A DNA stretch of 64,000 bases from Flaccisagitta enflata (lineage: Eukaryota > Chaetognatha > Sagittoidea > Aphragmophora), in assembly GCA_965153355.1 (NCBI GenBank), contig OZ231126.1, positions 41,912,001 to 41,976,000 on the forward strand. Reading direction: 5' to 3'. The translations under genes and the position numbers were made by a program. The number at the start of each line of letters is the position of its first letter. Within the stretch, counting starts at the first letter, position 1. This document shows, piece after piece, positions 1 to 13,419 of this stretch. Below the pieces are notes generated by a model. It was not told the DNA's origin. It saw nothing but the letters and a program-made list of their open reading frames with translations, and did no database searches.

Positions 1-127
1 GGGCGATAAGAAAAGATCCACCAGGAAAGATGTTATCATGAGTGTAAGGTTAATGTTAAATGTCACGTACAAACTCGAGGACGCGGGAATATGGAAAAAG
101 ACACTAATGAAAAAAAAGAAAGAAAAC

Positions 128-740
128 TAGTCATCCAAGGATCGCACATGGTCAGCGGTACCCGATGCCCTGCTTGGAGTGATTGGCTAAAGAAGCTGAG
201 TGGGAGCAGGGCAGCGGCCCCAAAGGGCCGATGTCCTGTAGGACACAGGGGTGAATTTCCAGACGTCCTGAGAAAGCACATTTAAGGACTGAGTTGATTG
301 ATTGCAGAACAGTAATGAGATAAGGGATGAGGGCAGATTTGAACCTGAGAGGGTCATTTTGAAAGCTGAATTTAGACAGATTTTAGGTTTGAGAGATCTG
401 ATTTCAGGCCTGAAATGGTTGATTTTGGGCCTGACAAGGCTGATCTAGTACCTTAGAGGGCTGATTTTGGGCTTGAGTGAGCTAATCTAGGATCTAGAAG
501 GGCTTATTTTGGGTCTGAGAGGGGTGATTTTGGGTCTGAGAGGGCTGACTTGGGGCCTGAGAGGGCTGACTTGGGGCCTGAGAGGGCCGATTTGGTGTCT
601 GAGAGGGCTGATTTGGGGCCTGAGAGGGGCCTTGGGTAGGGGGGGACGTACGGACGGACGGACGGACGGATGTACGGACGTCTGAAAATTCATCCCTGTG
701 TCCTACAGGACATCGGCCCTTTGGGGCCGCTGCCCAAAAA
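128..740. mobile_element. Foldback element, copy a (present only in left arm)
   Basis: Inverted arms at about 212-267 and 677-732 contain the pair CAGCGGCCCCAAAGGGCC / GGCCCTTTGGGGCCGCTG and TCCTGTAGGACACAGGG / CCCTGTGTCCTACAGGA. Between them is a degenerate tandem array of about 20 bp units (GAGAGGGCTGATTTGGGGCC) and a GGAC tract. A leader with GGTCAGCGGTACCC precedes the left arm. The matching position in the other arm (about 50930) has only an A-rich stretch, so this is an insertion. Related copies lie at 18.7, 28.0-29.2 and 46.7-47.5 kb. No coding capacity is visible. Confidence 0.8.
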
Positions 741-1147
741 GGGATGGATACCAGAATAAATGATCACCTTGGGAAAGACGAAGGAAAAATGAGAGAAAAA
801 TAAATCTTGATGGGATGACTCTTTGGGGAATGGGGAAAACAGTAGAGTGGATGAGTGAAGTCATTGGTGATTGCATATGCGATGAAGTCAGTCAACGAAG
901 GAACTTCAAGGAAAGAATCAGTAACTGAATGATTGAATAACAAGAACAAAATTGAAAATGTGACGGGTCTTTTGTGAGAAAAGGTTTGTAAAGGGACAAA
1001 CATTTATTGCTTATTTACCTATACTCGTGAAAAGTATTGCTGAAGTTGTATACATTATATCAATCTGTTATCAATCTGTGTCTACTGTTTTTGCATAAGC
1101 ATATGTGTTACGGACCGATCGATCCTCTCTCAGGATTTTGACCTCGA

Positions 1148-1320
1148 GATAAAACAAGGCCGGATACACGGCAATCCAGTCGCGGACGGTTGGGCAGGAG
1201 CAGTAATGCAAAAACCGCTCGGAATTCAAAAATGTGACCTACCGACCGACTGACCGACTGACCTACCGACCTACCGACCGACACGGCAAGGTGTAGAGTC
1301 GCGTGTACGCGACTAAAAAA
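1148..1320 (+). repeat. GTCGCG-hairpin SINE-like element
   Basis: Head CAGTCGCGGACGGTTGGGCA near 1172, an ACCGACCGAC-type tract at 1239-1283, then a terminal hairpin AGTCGCGTGTACGCGACT followed by A6 at 1298-1321. This head, tract and hairpin order recurs through the window. It could be a short non-autonomous retroposon; no internal polymerase III promoter was clearly recognised. Confidence 0.7.
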
Positions 1321-1888
1321 GTCCATCCTCCTCGACCTCACTCGACGGTGAGAGCCATCAAACATCTTTCAGCCTCTCACGTCCACGAGCGTTAGTAGTA
1401 TATATCATGATTTCTAGTACAGCATAAAGAAATAATAGAAACAAAAAACAACTTGCGCTAGCGTTAGAGCCCGTCGAGGTGTGACCGGAATACAAATCGG
1501 TCTTTGAGGACCAAAGAAACGGAGAGACTGCTACTGTTAGCTGACAACAAATACATCAGAGGATTGGAAAGACAAAAGAAGCCTCAAGACTGATGACGGC
1601 AGAACGAAATTCGTGTACTGACTACTGAACTGTTCGTATACAATAGTCTACAGTCTACAGTATATCTAGTCTATACTCCACAGTAAGAAAGGGGCATGAA
1701 GTTATGAAACTTATAATTTTGTCTCACTAGGATGCATACACCATTCATAGGCACATTTGCATGTTGGGCATGCTTTCATGAAATCCTACGATTTGCATAA
1801 TAAAGTTGCATGCAACTCAATTAGCTCAAGGACCTAGTATCTCTATCAACGTTGAAATAGCTTCACACTTTTTTGTGCCTGTCTTTGA

Positions 1889-2042
<154 letters not shown>

Positions 2043-2576
2043 ATGTGCGTTACCGCGTGTCTGTTTGCTTGTCTGTGTGCGTCTCGAATGCACGTGTATG
2101 ATTACTCAGTGGCTTAACACTTTGTTCCTTGATCTTCCAGGCCGTAAAGACAGCCGGTTCGACAACAAAGGGGTCTCGCTTGCTTCGTTTTATTACGGCT
2201 GTTAGTTTCTCCCATATATAGGAATATATAACAGCCCGGGGGCTTTTGACGTTATGTGATCAGATTTATCATATCCCGTGGTGATGCGCACCCTTTGATG
2301 CAAAACCTTTTTGTACATCTTTTATTGTATTTAAGAGGGCAACGGTTCTAAATTTCTTGGCGATATGAGCCATTTGATGCAGAACCTTTTTTTGCATTTT
2401 CTATTGTGGTGTTGGTCCTAAATTTTCTCGGGGGGTGGGATCTCTTTTCATCAAATGGTGCAAGGATCAAGAAAACGTTGGAAGGATCTAAGCCCATCTA
2501 CCCAGTAGTACTCAATTTCCCCCAGGCTAATATTTAGGAATTAAATCAGGAAATGCAAATCACGTCTCAAGACTCT

Positions 2577-2780
2577 CGCGCGCAGGTGTAGATAATACGC
2601 TGCCACCCTACTCGCGTGCACGTGCGAGTGGGCAGGGGCCGTGATGGGAAAGACCACTGCGGCAATTTTGCATGGTCAATGCAATTGCAACGAGTGAAAG
2701 TTTGGGCCATCGGTAGCAACCGAAGGCCCAACACACAAATAAAGTGGGGAATACAGTTGCGTGCATACGACTAAGTAAAG
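2577..2780 (+). repeat. GTCGCG-hairpin SINE-like element
   Basis: Starts with a hairpin-like head (CTCGCGTGCACGTGCGAG) followed by TGGGCAGGGGCCGTGATG, and ends with AGTTGCGTGCATACGACT. The right-arm copy is at 49040-49220 on the minus strand. Confidence 0.7.
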
Positions 2781-3108
2781 TTCAGAGTGTCAGTTGACTG
2801 CCAAATATATTTCAACAGACAAAATGGAATCCACACCAAGAGCTTATAAAGAAAGAGGAATTTTCTCATCAGGATAGAAACAGAGGAAAAGAAATTTCGT
2901 CGTTCAACAAGGAAAAAAGATAGAATGGCCGTGGAAAATGCGATGACACATGCTGACATGCAGTTCAGAGTTGAAGGTCAAAGAGGAAGGGAAAGACTCT
3001 TACTGCTTCCCCTAGATTGACAATCTCATTTGCATACTGCGGTATTTTTCCGATGGCCAATGGAAGAAGCAAATATATTTAATCGAAATGGGAGAGAAGC
3101 GAAAAGAT

Positions 3109-3390
3109 TGAATGAATGAATGAATGATTGAATGAATGAATGAATGAATGAATGAATGAATGAATGAATGAATGAATGAATGAATGAATGAATTAATGAA
3201 TGACTGAATAAATGAATGAATGAATGAATGAATGAATGAATGAATGAATGAATGAATGAATGAATGAATGAATGAATGAATGAGTAAGTGAATGAATAAG
3301 TGAATGAAAAAAGTAAAACAGAGAGGGAGAGAAACAGAAAGCAAGAAGGGCATTGAAAGACAGATTGAGTTATATTAGAAAGATATAAAA

Positions 3391-3439
<49 letters not shown>

Positions 3440-3440
3440 C
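3109..3440. repeat. (GAAT)n and (GATA)n microsatellites
   Basis: About 195 bp of GAAT units with a few substituted units (3109-3306), then pure GATA at 3391-3440. In the right arm the GATA tract is the landing site of the 2 kb inverted-terminal-repeat element. Confidence 0.97.
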
Positions 3441-3741
3441 CTTAATATGAACGAAAGCAGAAAAAATAGAAAGGCAAGCACAAAGAGACGATGATGAAGC
3501 CAGTTAGGAAGAGGGTGACTGCTTCACGTAGAGAAAAGGGTGAAGAGGAGCGAAAAAGTCAGGATTCAAGACTGCCTTATGCAAATGGATTTTGACGGGG
3601 TTAAAAAGAAAGAAGAGGGTGACAAAAAAGATCAAATGATGAGAGGGGGGAGAGTGATAGAGGGATAGAAATAGAGGGATTCAACTCTTCAGGTTACTAT
3701 GAAAAGGAAAGACAAAATGAAAACAGAAAATGAGTGATAAA

Positions 3742-3746
3742 GAGAT
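3742..3746. other. Empty target site of the Transib-like MITE
   Basis: GAGAT here (ATCTC on the minus strand) is the single unduplicated copy of the 5 bp sequence that flanks the 601 bp MITE on both sides in the right arm at 45498-45502 and 46104-46108. Confidence 0.85.
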
Positions 3747-3917
3747 GTATTCGTGCGTGAGAAAATCAGGGAGCTCTTGCGAGTGCTGGCGTTAGACATT
3801 CAAGGCTACGTGGAAAAGAATCGGGGTGACCAAAAAAGTGATAGGAATAAAGAAAATAAAGATAAAGATGGCAAGGAAACCAGGAAACAAGGTCAAACAC
3901 GTGCAGTGGAGATTAAG

Positions 3918-4465
3918 ACGAAGGCAGACACATCGGCAGAGGCAGAGACAGAGGCAGAGACGGAGGCAGAGACTGAGGTAGAGGCAGAGGCAGAGACAGA
4001 GACGGAGGCAGAGACTGAGGCAGAGGCAGAGGCGGCTGCAATGGCAACAACAATGGTGACAGAATCTGGCACAGAGTCATAGTCACGAGCAGAGGCGACA
4101 GCAGAGACAAAGGCAAAGGCAAAAAGAAAGGTGACAGAAGAGACAGAATCGGGGACAGTGGTGGTGGAAGAGTCACAGACACGGGTGGAGGCACCAACAG
4201 AGACATTGGCAGAAACAGAGGCGAAGATATTAATTAGCAGAGGCGACAGCAGAGACAATTATAAAGGTTATGGCAGACACAGGGATATTGGCGGACAAGT
4301 AGCAGATGCAGAGGCGACAGCGAAGGTATAGGAAGAAGTGATAGAAGAGACATTGGCAAAAACAGAGACATCAGCATAGGCGACGGCAAAGGGTACAACA
4401 GAGACAGAAGAGGGGGGGGGGGCAGTGGCGGCGGCAAAGGCAGTGGCGGAGGCAAAGGCGGCATC
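3918..4465. repeat. GGCAGA-type hexanucleotide minisatellite
   Basis: Degenerate tandem GGCAGAGACAGA-like units. The right-arm counterpart is 44757-45340. Frames translating to Ala-Glu-Thr repeats exist, but the frame outside the repeat is not kept between the arms. It is read as intronic repeat rather than a gene. An AG dinucleotide run follows at 4532-4576. Confidence 0.9.
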
Positions 4466-4529
4466 CGACATTTTGGCATTCGGCCGCGCCTTCTAATGGA
4501 TCCTAGGCCGAATCACTCAAAGATCAAAT

Positions 4530-4579
<50 letters not shown>

Positions 4580-4581
<2 letters not shown>

Positions 4582-5740
4582 TCAATCACGTGACCTTACT
4601 ATGAGCGCCATCTTCATCTACGCGATTCTCGTCGGATGTTGGTTTAGGATAAATTGCTTACTCTTTTAGCACTTCCTTCACAGAGTCAGTGAGAAAGGAG
4701 GAGATTTGTTACCAAACAAAAACAGATATCCAGGGTGTTGGTTATCCTGCTGAAGGTACAATTGTATATTTCACCATGTTAAACCATTTATGCATACTGA
4801 CAGATCTTGGATGTGTGAAAGTTCTATCCGATTTGTGCAGTTATGAAGTCCGACATGGAATTTACACTGACTTCACATTATGAAGAATTCTTTCCTTTGA
4901 TACTTCTTTTATTTGCGTCTAAGGCTTCAGTTGTGGTGGAAAGAATGTAAGTATCTTCAACACTTTCAAAAAAAATCTTAGGTAATGGACCATTCGCAGG
5001 CATTCCGTCTTCTACAACCCCCCCTCCCCCTTTTGTTTACAGTGAACAACCTTATCACTTTTAGGGGCGGCATTTTTAACCCCCTCCACATTTACTCAGG
5101 CCTGCCGATTCTAGTAACGAGGCTGTGATGTAGAAGGGCAAACGTGCACTTTGGCAGGATCTGGATATGAGTGGTGAATACCAAGCAAAATTCTACGGGA
5201 CGGTTTTTAGAGGGGTCCTCGCATCTCTATAAGAGGGTCTGTACGTCGGTCATTCTGTTGGTCGGTCCATCCATTACGCCTCCTTGAAAATCACAATTTT
5301 GGCACTTTCCAGCCACGAGGATGTCATGTGTCGACAAAGAATCAAATGAGTCATTTGAGTCTTTGTCTTCATCTGTCTGTCCGTCCAAGTCTAGCGCCAA
5401 AATCAATACACGCAGAAACACAGCCAGGACGCATCGTTGCCTGATCGGGCTTGTTGAAGCGTAGGGGGGCATCAGCCGCTGTACATACTTCATATCCGCA
5501 CCATTTCGACACCTTTTTTGAAATACTTTATAGTCACTTTCCCCTCTAACAAAACGCAATTGTGTTCAAGAATTGAACATTGTCTCCATATATTTTTTCA
5601 TACATGCTTATTTGCATCGTTGACACGGGCTCTTCTTCGGTTAACACAATAATGAAATATTTGACGCTGAGCATGATTCTATTCTTGTTTAAAGAATGTT
5701 TTTGGCGTGTATGAAAAAAATACTGCAATATGCAAATTAA
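4580..5740. other. Intronic non-repetitive stretch of left arm
   Basis: No gene recognised. The sequence pairs with 43290-44530 in the right arm. It contains one hairpin-family end at about 5196-5232 (GGGTCCTCGCATCTCTATAA region). It lies downstream of exon C on the minus strand, so it would be intronic. Confidence 0.6.
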
Positions 5741-5927
5741 CACTGTGGTGGAAAGCTAGTGCAGGCAAAATTGAAAATCATTTCATTCGCCTCTGCACTG
5801 TTCCTTCCTTCCTTCCCTCCTATCCCTTTTAACAGAAATCCGCACATAACAGATGCTTTTTCTTTGACTTTGTCCCTTCAGCCTTGTTTCTTTTACACAT
5901 ACGCACGCACGTACGCGCGCACGCACG

Positions 5928-5931
<4 letters not shown>

Positions 5932-6023
<92 letters not shown>
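5932..6023. repeat. (AC)n microsatellite next to exon C donor
   Basis: Dinucleotide run, read as (GT)n on the minus strand. It begins about 15 bases after the exon C splice donor. The right-arm copy has the same arrangement at 43068-43195. Confidence 0.98.
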
Positions 6024-6024
<1 letters not shown>

Positions 6025-6038
6025 CACGACACGCGTAC

Positions 6039-6276
6039 CTGAATGAACGCTTCTCCGTTGTATCTTTCTTTGATGGTCTCGATCTCGCCTATTTTGAGGA
6101 AGACGACTCTGCACTGAACGACGACGCATTGGTGGGCTTCGTGCTCCAACTTGCGCGGCCGAACCGCCGTCATCCCGGATGCCTTCGTCCGCGCCAACGA
6201 ACGCGCCAACGAAGTGTCGGAACCCCAAAAGTCGTTCGGACGATTCAGCAAATACGTCACCACTTCCGTGTTGTGA
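6039..6276 (-). CDS. Cys-loop receptor-like ligand-binding domain, exon C (left-arm copy)
   Basis: Internal coding exon of 238 bp: acceptor CCATCTAG before 6276, donor ATTCAG/GTACGC after 6039. It begins with one base completing a serine codon and ends in phase 0. The peptide has a variable N-terminal part (residues 1-50), then VVVQCRVVFLKIGEIETIKE and a terminal EAFIQ. Established family knowledge: this spacing of V-V-x-L-x-I-x-x-I-E before a W-R-E-P exon is the early beta-strand region of Cys-loop receptor ligand-binding domains. Exon B (13503) ends with two bases of the same serine codon, so B to C splicing keeps the frame. The following exon would lie off the left edge; by analogy with the right arm it is exon D. 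The 238 bases are identical to 42807-43044. Whether the full protein is a channel or lacks membrane segments cannot be seen. Confidence 0.88.
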
Positions 6277-6369
6277 CTAGATGGAGAATATGGAGAAAGG
6301 AATTGCACAGGAGAAGAAGGGGGGGGGAGGAAATAGAAAGGGAAAGTGGAGGAAGGGAGATATAAAGTT

Positions 6370-6730
6370 AGTTAACAAGGCCAAGTTATGGCCAATAAGT
6401 GCGCCTCGCTTGATTAAGAATTTGTGAATGAACGTTTTTGATGAATGAATGAATGAATGAATGAATGAATGAATGAATGAATGAATGAATGAATGAATGA
6501 ATGAATGAATGAAAGAATGAATGAATGAATGAATGAATGAATGAATGAATGAATGAATGAATGATTGAATGAAAATGAATGTGGTAAGGCATGAAAGGTG
6601 ATAGGAATGAAGAAACACGCCAGAATCAGCCGTTTTGCACATTTCAAACGTTTGCGTGACCGACCAACCGACTGACCAGCCGACAAACCGACCGACCAAC
6701 CGACCGACGTGACATCTTATAGAAGTGCGA
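6370..6730 (-). repeat. (CATT)n-containing dispersed repeat
   Basis: A GAAT run at 6441-6566 flanked by conserved unique sequence (TTATTGGCCATAA-like on the left when reversed, a CCGACCGACCAACCG tract on the right) ending in the hairpin AAGTGCGAGGACGCACTT at 6722-6740. The right-arm allele is 42336-42720, and a third, divergent copy is 52078-52420. Confidence 0.75.
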
Positions 6731-6983
6731 GGACGCACTTAAAAAGAAACAAGATCGAATCGGCCACACTTCTATCCTAGTCGCATGAAAATGGAAAAGG
6801 GCAGTTGTAACTTAGGCTGGGTAAGGGTTCCGGTAGGGGCAGAGTGATCGCGAATGCTGGGAAAGGCAATCTGTTGCCAACCAACCGACCGACCGACCGA
6901 TGGATATTTCATAAGTTACAGATCGTGTGAACTCGACTTAGAAGCAATGGAGTTCCGTAGGTGAATTTGGCATGGCTCTATAT

Positions 6984-8142
<1,159 letters not shown>

Positions 8143-8429
8143 CGCACGCCTATCATATCGGTCGTTTCTCCTGCTGCCTTCCAGTGTTCAACTCTGACAG
8201 ACGCCCTCCATCAGTCACTTCTTCCTCTGTCTCAGTTTCTCATTCCGAAGCAAAAAGAAAAGTCTTCATTTCAATATGAAAAGAAGGAATTAACTTTTCA
8301 AATGCACAAAAGGGAGAGCATCTCAGTCAGGACCGAGTTTTGTGTGGACGAAAACAGATCCAAAAATGAAATGATAAACAGATGAAAATAAGGGTGACAG
8401 AAAAAAAAGCAATCAAGCGACCGAGCAAA

Positions 8430-8890
8430 TGCAATATAGACTTAGACTCGAAAATTTTCCTAGGTCAGTCAGTAGCTCAATCTTTTGCATGGACCTGCTC
8501 AGCGCTTTCAATAATGCATGTTTCAAATTTCAAGGTTCTGGCTCAAATACTTTAGAAGTTATGAGCATTTGTTTGAACCATATCAAACTAAAAAAATTCC
8601 AGGAGAATCTTTAAACTTTCTTTTGAAATATGGCCGACACAAAAATTTTCTAAGTTTTTTTGAAAAAAGTGAAATTACAAGATTTTGGATCTAGGCGAAT
8701 CAAGCAATTTCCTATCAAATGAACCCCACTTTTTTTTTTGAAAAAAAAATCCTCATTAAGGGCTTTTTGGGGCCCCTAGGGGCCCCTAAGAAGTTCAAAA
8801 TTTTGGTCAATGAGATCAACAGAGTTATGTGCATATGCCAAGGTATCTTTCAGGAACAAATTCAAGCAGATTAGTTCAAGCTAGAGCTCA
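8430..8890 (+). repeat. Dispersed unclassified repeat
   Basis: Shares a series of matching stretches with 31100-31350, such as the CACTTTTTT and GAGATCAACA-GAG/ACAG blocks, in the same order. It contains an 18 bp perfect palindrome GGGGCCCCTAGGGGCCCC at about 8770. The 31 kb copy is more eroded. No coding region seen. Confidence 0.55.
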
Positions 8891-9005
8891 TGCCGTTACT
8901 ACCTTCGGACCGGCCACATATAAAAGAGAAATATGAAAATTCACAAGGACTTAGATTTAGGATCTGTGGTCAATATCTATGCTGCAATATCAGTAAACTG
9001 TCTTG

Positions 9006-9293
<288 letters not shown>

Positions 9294-10059
9294 GAGAGAA
9301 AACGGAAACAAAAAAAAGTGATCATCAAAAAATCCATCTGGCGGAACGCGAACGATATCAATAAGGTTAAGAGAAAACGTTAAACATTCGTTGCGCAACA
9401 ATGAGGAAAAAAACATATGCTCCAAGTCTGAGGACTGCATTCATAAAACAATAACGGCTTTTGCACCACTGCCCCTGACCAGCCACACTCAAACAAGCAT
9501 TGACTACCTAGAAGTGGATTTGACCCCCCCCCCCCATCCTTCCCGTCATGCATCAAAGTCATACACAGCTAGCTATACGTGCGCGTTTGCGGCTTTGTTT
9601 TGTAAAACAATGTCATGAACCATTCGTTTTATTCGCATTTTCCACTTTTTTACATAATTCTGCCGGAATTGCGAAATAGAAAGTGCGCCAGACTACTAGT
9701 AGGCGAAAACTGAGTCATCGCCCAAACGTCACAAGAAGACCTTGAAAGCCATTTTCGCAATTAAGGGGAAAGATGACGGAAAATCCATTTTCATCGTGGT
9801 ATGATTGTCAGTATCGGAGAAAGAGGAGGAATATAGATTATGAACGAGTAAGGCCATCATGCATGAGTAGTAGCTTGTACCGAAATGACAATAAACAATA
9901 ATATCAGAATTCTACAAGTAGTTCTTGTTGTGGGGCTGTCTTGGGCTTCTAATGACATCAATTTCAGTTTGAAAATCTTGCATCTTGCTGTCCGCGCCTT
10001 ACCTTGAAATTTCCTTTAGCCTATAGGAAACAAAAAAATTCAAGTTACTAAACTCCCAT

Positions 10060-10140
10060 TTTTAGTCGCGTGCACGCGACTCTACACCTTGCCGTGTCGG
10101 TCGGTAGGTCGGTACGTCGGTCACGTTTTTAAAATTATGA
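10060..10140 (-). repeat. GTCGCG-hairpin element end
   Basis: The cleanest example of the terminal hairpin: TTTTTAGTCGCGTGCACGCG continuing to ACTCTACACC, followed by CGGTCGGTAGGTCGGTAC. Only the hairpin end is clear here. Confidence 0.75.
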
Positions 10141-10375
10141 CTTTTTATGGGTTTTTAAGGTGTTTTAAGGTACTCTAGGGTATTTCAGGGTACTTTAGGG
10201 TACTTTAGGGTACTTCAGGGTACTTTAGGGTATTTTAGTTATTCTAGGTACTTAAGGTATTTATCGGTACTTTTTGAGTATTTATGGGTATTTTTAGGTG
10301 TTTTTGGGTATTTTTGGGTATTTTTGGGTATCATTGGGTATTTTTGGGTATTTTGGGTATTTTGGGAATTTAGTT
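10140..10375. repeat. 10 bp tandem repeat, AGGGTACTTT-like
   Basis: Decamer units (AGGGTACTTT, GGGTATTTTT) drift along about 230 bp. It is internal to a transposon-like region and is not telomeric sequence. Confidence 0.85.
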
Positions 10376-10478
10376 AACTTTTTAATGGACACTCGTTATT
10401 GGTTCAGAATGTAACTTTTTTTGGGACAGACGTTATATTGTATGAAGTTGTAGTATGAAGTCATGTAGTATGAAGTTG

Positions 10479-10814
10479 TAGTATGTAGGTAAGTATGTAA
10501 GTATGTAAGTATATAAGTATGTAAGTATGTAAGTATGTAAGTATGTAAGTATGTAAGTATGTGAGTATGTAGGTAAGTATGTAAGTATGTAAGTAAGTAT
10601 GAAGGTATGTAAGTATGTAAGTATGTAAGTATGTAAGTATGTAAGTATGTAAGTATGTAAGTATGTAAGTATGTAAGCATGTAAGTATGTGAGTATGTAA
10701 GTAAGTATGTAAGTAAGTATGTATGTAAGTATATAGGTAAGTATGCAAGTGTATAGGTAAGTATGTAAGTATGTGTGTAAGTATGTAAGTATGTGTGTAA
10801 GTATGTGAGTATGT
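10479..10814. repeat. GTAA/GTAT tetranucleotide array, left block
   Basis: Mixed GTAA, GTAT and GTAG units. It appears to be one array split from 11583-12260 by insertion of the MITE at 10816-11582. Confidence 0.95.
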
Positions 10815-10815
10815 A

Positions 10816-11582
10816 CAGGGAGTACCACCCCAAACAGGACCAAAGAAAACGATGTATCTTTGCTTCTAGAAATGGTAGAATGATTCTGTAAACAGGTTCA
10901 GAAAGCTCTTAAAAAACGATTTTTATATTTGTATTTTGCCAAAGGCTCATTAAGAAAACTGAATCCCTTTGTATTATTTAGAGCAAAGTATAGTTTTTAC
11001 TTTGAGTTTTTGCTTGTTTTGTTGAGCATTGACAAGCATCCTTTTATCCCACTCTTATTTCCAAACAAATAGTGGTACAATCCTGGCAATGGTCTTGAAT
11101 TAAAGATATTGTGAGGTAAAATCATACCTGTGCAAAAAACGAGAAAATTGTACAGTATTGGTTGGGTCCAGAGACTTTTTTGTAATTTTCATCACAAAAA
11201 AATTTTATGTGCATTGATAAAGAAGTCAATAACTTTATTGAATGATACAATTTTGACAAAGGTCATGAGGGAATCCCAATCTTCAGTATCCTAGCTTAAC
11301 TGACAAACATTTCTGACAATTTTTTGTCATCTATATCTGTATATAGCGAGGAAAATCTAAGGAAAAACCTTGAATTGGGATAGAAATTAGCATATTTTGC
11401 CAAAAAAAAGCATTTTTTTATGGTTTTGTTGAGGGTATGTGTTAACCATGACTAGCAAAAGTTTGTATCATTCAAAAACCGTCTGAAGTTATCTTTTAGA
11501 AACAGTTTTCAGAAATGATTTTGCACTTCTAGAAGCAAAAATACATCGTTTTCTTTTGTCCTGTTTGATGTGATACACCCTG
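10816..11582. mobile_element. Mariner/Tc1-like MITE
   Basis: A 767 bp foldback. Left end CAGGGAGTACCACCCCAAAC, right end (reversed) CAGGGTGTATCACATCAAAC; matching continues for about 55 bases through GAAAACGATGTAT and TTGCTTCTAGAA. It is flanked on both sides by the dinucleotide TA, and the host sequence on both sides is the same GTAA/GTAT array. TA duplication and CAGGG ends are typical of the Tc1/mariner superfamily. No transposase frame is present. Confidence 0.82.
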
Positions 11583-11950
11583 TATGTAAGTATGTAAGTG
11601 AGTAAGTACATAGGTATGTAAGTATGTAAGTAAGTATGTATGTGAGGATGTAAGTATGTAAGTATGTAAGTACGTAAGTATGTAAGTATGTGGGTAAGTA
11701 AGTATGTAAGTATGTAAGTATGTGAGTAAGTAAGTATGTAAGTATGTAAGTATGTAAGTAAGTAAGTATGTATGTAAGTATGTATGTAGGTAAGTGTGTA
11801 AGTATGTGAGTATGTAGGTAAGTATGTAGGTATGTAAGTATGTAAGTAAGTATGTAGGTATGTAAGTAAGTATGTAAGTATGTAAGTAAGTATATATGTA
11901 AGTATGTAAATATGTAAGTATGTAAGTATGTATGTATGTATGTATGTATG

Positions 11951-11981
<31 letters not shown>

Positions 11982-12260
11982 GTATGTAAGTATGTATGTA
12001 TGTATGTATGTATGTATGTATGTATGTATGTATGTATGTATGTATATACGTATGTATGTAAGTAAGTATGTGTAAGTATGTAAGTATGTAAGTAAGTAAG
12101 TAAGTATGTAAGTATGTATGTAAGTATGCAAGTATGTAGTATATATGTAAGTATGTAGTTAAATATGTAAGTATGTATGTATATAAGTATGTAAATATGT
12201 AAGTATGCAATTAGGTAAGTATGTAAGTATGTAAGTATGTAAGTATGTAGTATGTATGTA
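11583..12260. repeat. GTAA/GTAT tetranucleotide array, right block
   Basis: Same unit mixture as the left block, including a purer GTAT core at about 11925-12060. Confidence 0.95.
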
Positions 12261-12864
12261 GTAAGCGTGTAGTTTGTTAAGTATGTAGTATGAAGTTATG
12301 TAGTTGTGTGTAGTATGAAGTTGTGTAGTTTTGTGTAACTTAGCACGCGACTGTTGGCCTGTTGGGCTTGTTGACTGCATATTTAAAATCTGCATGAAAA
12401 ACTGAAAATTTAAAGTGCTCTTCTTTTTTCAAAATTCCTTTGGGATCATAGGTAAGTTCGGCGATTTTACAAAGAAATAAAAGAGAAAGGTAAGTTTTGC
12501 AAATTTCAACGCTTATTTTGAGCATCTTCTAGTTGGAATATTGAAAAAAGGAAAGCACTTTCAATTAACAGTTTTTTCTGCAGATTTCAAATCTGCAGTC
12601 AAAACAGAGATTTAAGCACTTTGAAATTTTTGGTTTTCCATAGGCTGAAGGAAAATTCAAGGTAAGGCGCGGACAGCAAGATGCAATTTTTTCAGACCAA
12701 AAGTGATGTCATTGGAAGCCCAAGACAGCCCCACAATAAGAACTATTTGTGGAGTTCTGATTTTATTGTTTATTGTCATTTCAGTACAAGCTAGTGTCCA
12801 TGCATTGCATTGGACCGTGCGCCCGCTGCCGCAGATGCCCGTCCAACTGTCTAGACAGGTGATT

Positions 12865-13045
12865 TAAGGGGTTGTGGTGTCTATAAGAGGGCTAAGGAAA
12901 CTTTGTCTGTCCGTCGGTCCATCGTTCTGTCCATTGGTCCATTTGTCAATCAGTGAACACGGGTTGGAAAGTGGAAAGCCAAAGCTTCAGATGCTTGTGA
13001 GTACAGGGGATGGGGGATGGCCGCCCCTGCCCACCCGTCCGCAAC
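12865..13045 (-). repeat. GTCGCG-hairpin SINE-like element, degenerate hairpin
   Basis: A hairpin end remnant with GTGTCTATAAGAGG at the left, a GTCCGTCGGTCCATCG tract, and the reversed head CGCCCCTGCCCACCCGTCCG at about 13021. The whole unit is about 180 bp. Confidence 0.65.
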
Positions 13046-13339
13046 GTTAATGTGTTATTTCTATTTTTTTTTTCATTTGTTCCCCCTCCCAAAAAAAACC
13101 GGATTCAGAAACGACGTGATTTCGGTTGGTGTAAAAATATATTCTAATAAAAGAAATGGCCTCTGCATTGACCTTCGCGTGACCACGTTTTTTGACCCAA
13201 CAACTCGCTTTTTGACCTTTTTTATCGACATTTGCGCTTTGACTCAACAGCTTTATCAAACTGTCAAAATGCAATGCGAATGTTGTTTTCTTTCTTTCTA
13301 TCTGTTTTCCTTTCTATTTTTCCGTCAGTCTGTCTTCCG

Positions 13340-13342
13340 CTC

Positions 13343-13383
<41 letters not shown>

Positions 13384-13419
13384 TTCTCTTTCTCTTTCTC
13401 TTTCTCTTTCTCTTTCTCT

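Larger units (their letters stand above)
9862..12806. mobile_element. 2.9 kb element with long terminal inverted repeats
   Basis: The left end, about 9866-10045, is matched in inverse orientation by 12600-12800. Shared words include GAAATGACAATAAACAATAA, GTGGGGCTGTCTTGGGCTTC and TGCTGTCCGCGCCTTACCTT. The inside is mostly GTAA/GTAT tetranucleotide arrays with a nested mariner-like MITE; no transposase reading frame is seen. The outermost sequence of the right end continues into a motif shared with 22724-22800. The exact element borders and target duplication were not resolved. Confidence 0.65.

Noticed and set aside
3753-4331. Possible Ala-Glu-Thr repeat protein in the hexanucleotide array
   Set aside because: The frame before and inside the array is not conserved in the duplicate copy (44757-45400), and it lies in an intron position of the ligand-binding-domain gene.
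10140-10375. Telomeric repeat
   Set aside because: The decamer AGGGTACTTT is degenerate and internal to a transposon-like region; it is not a known telomere unit.
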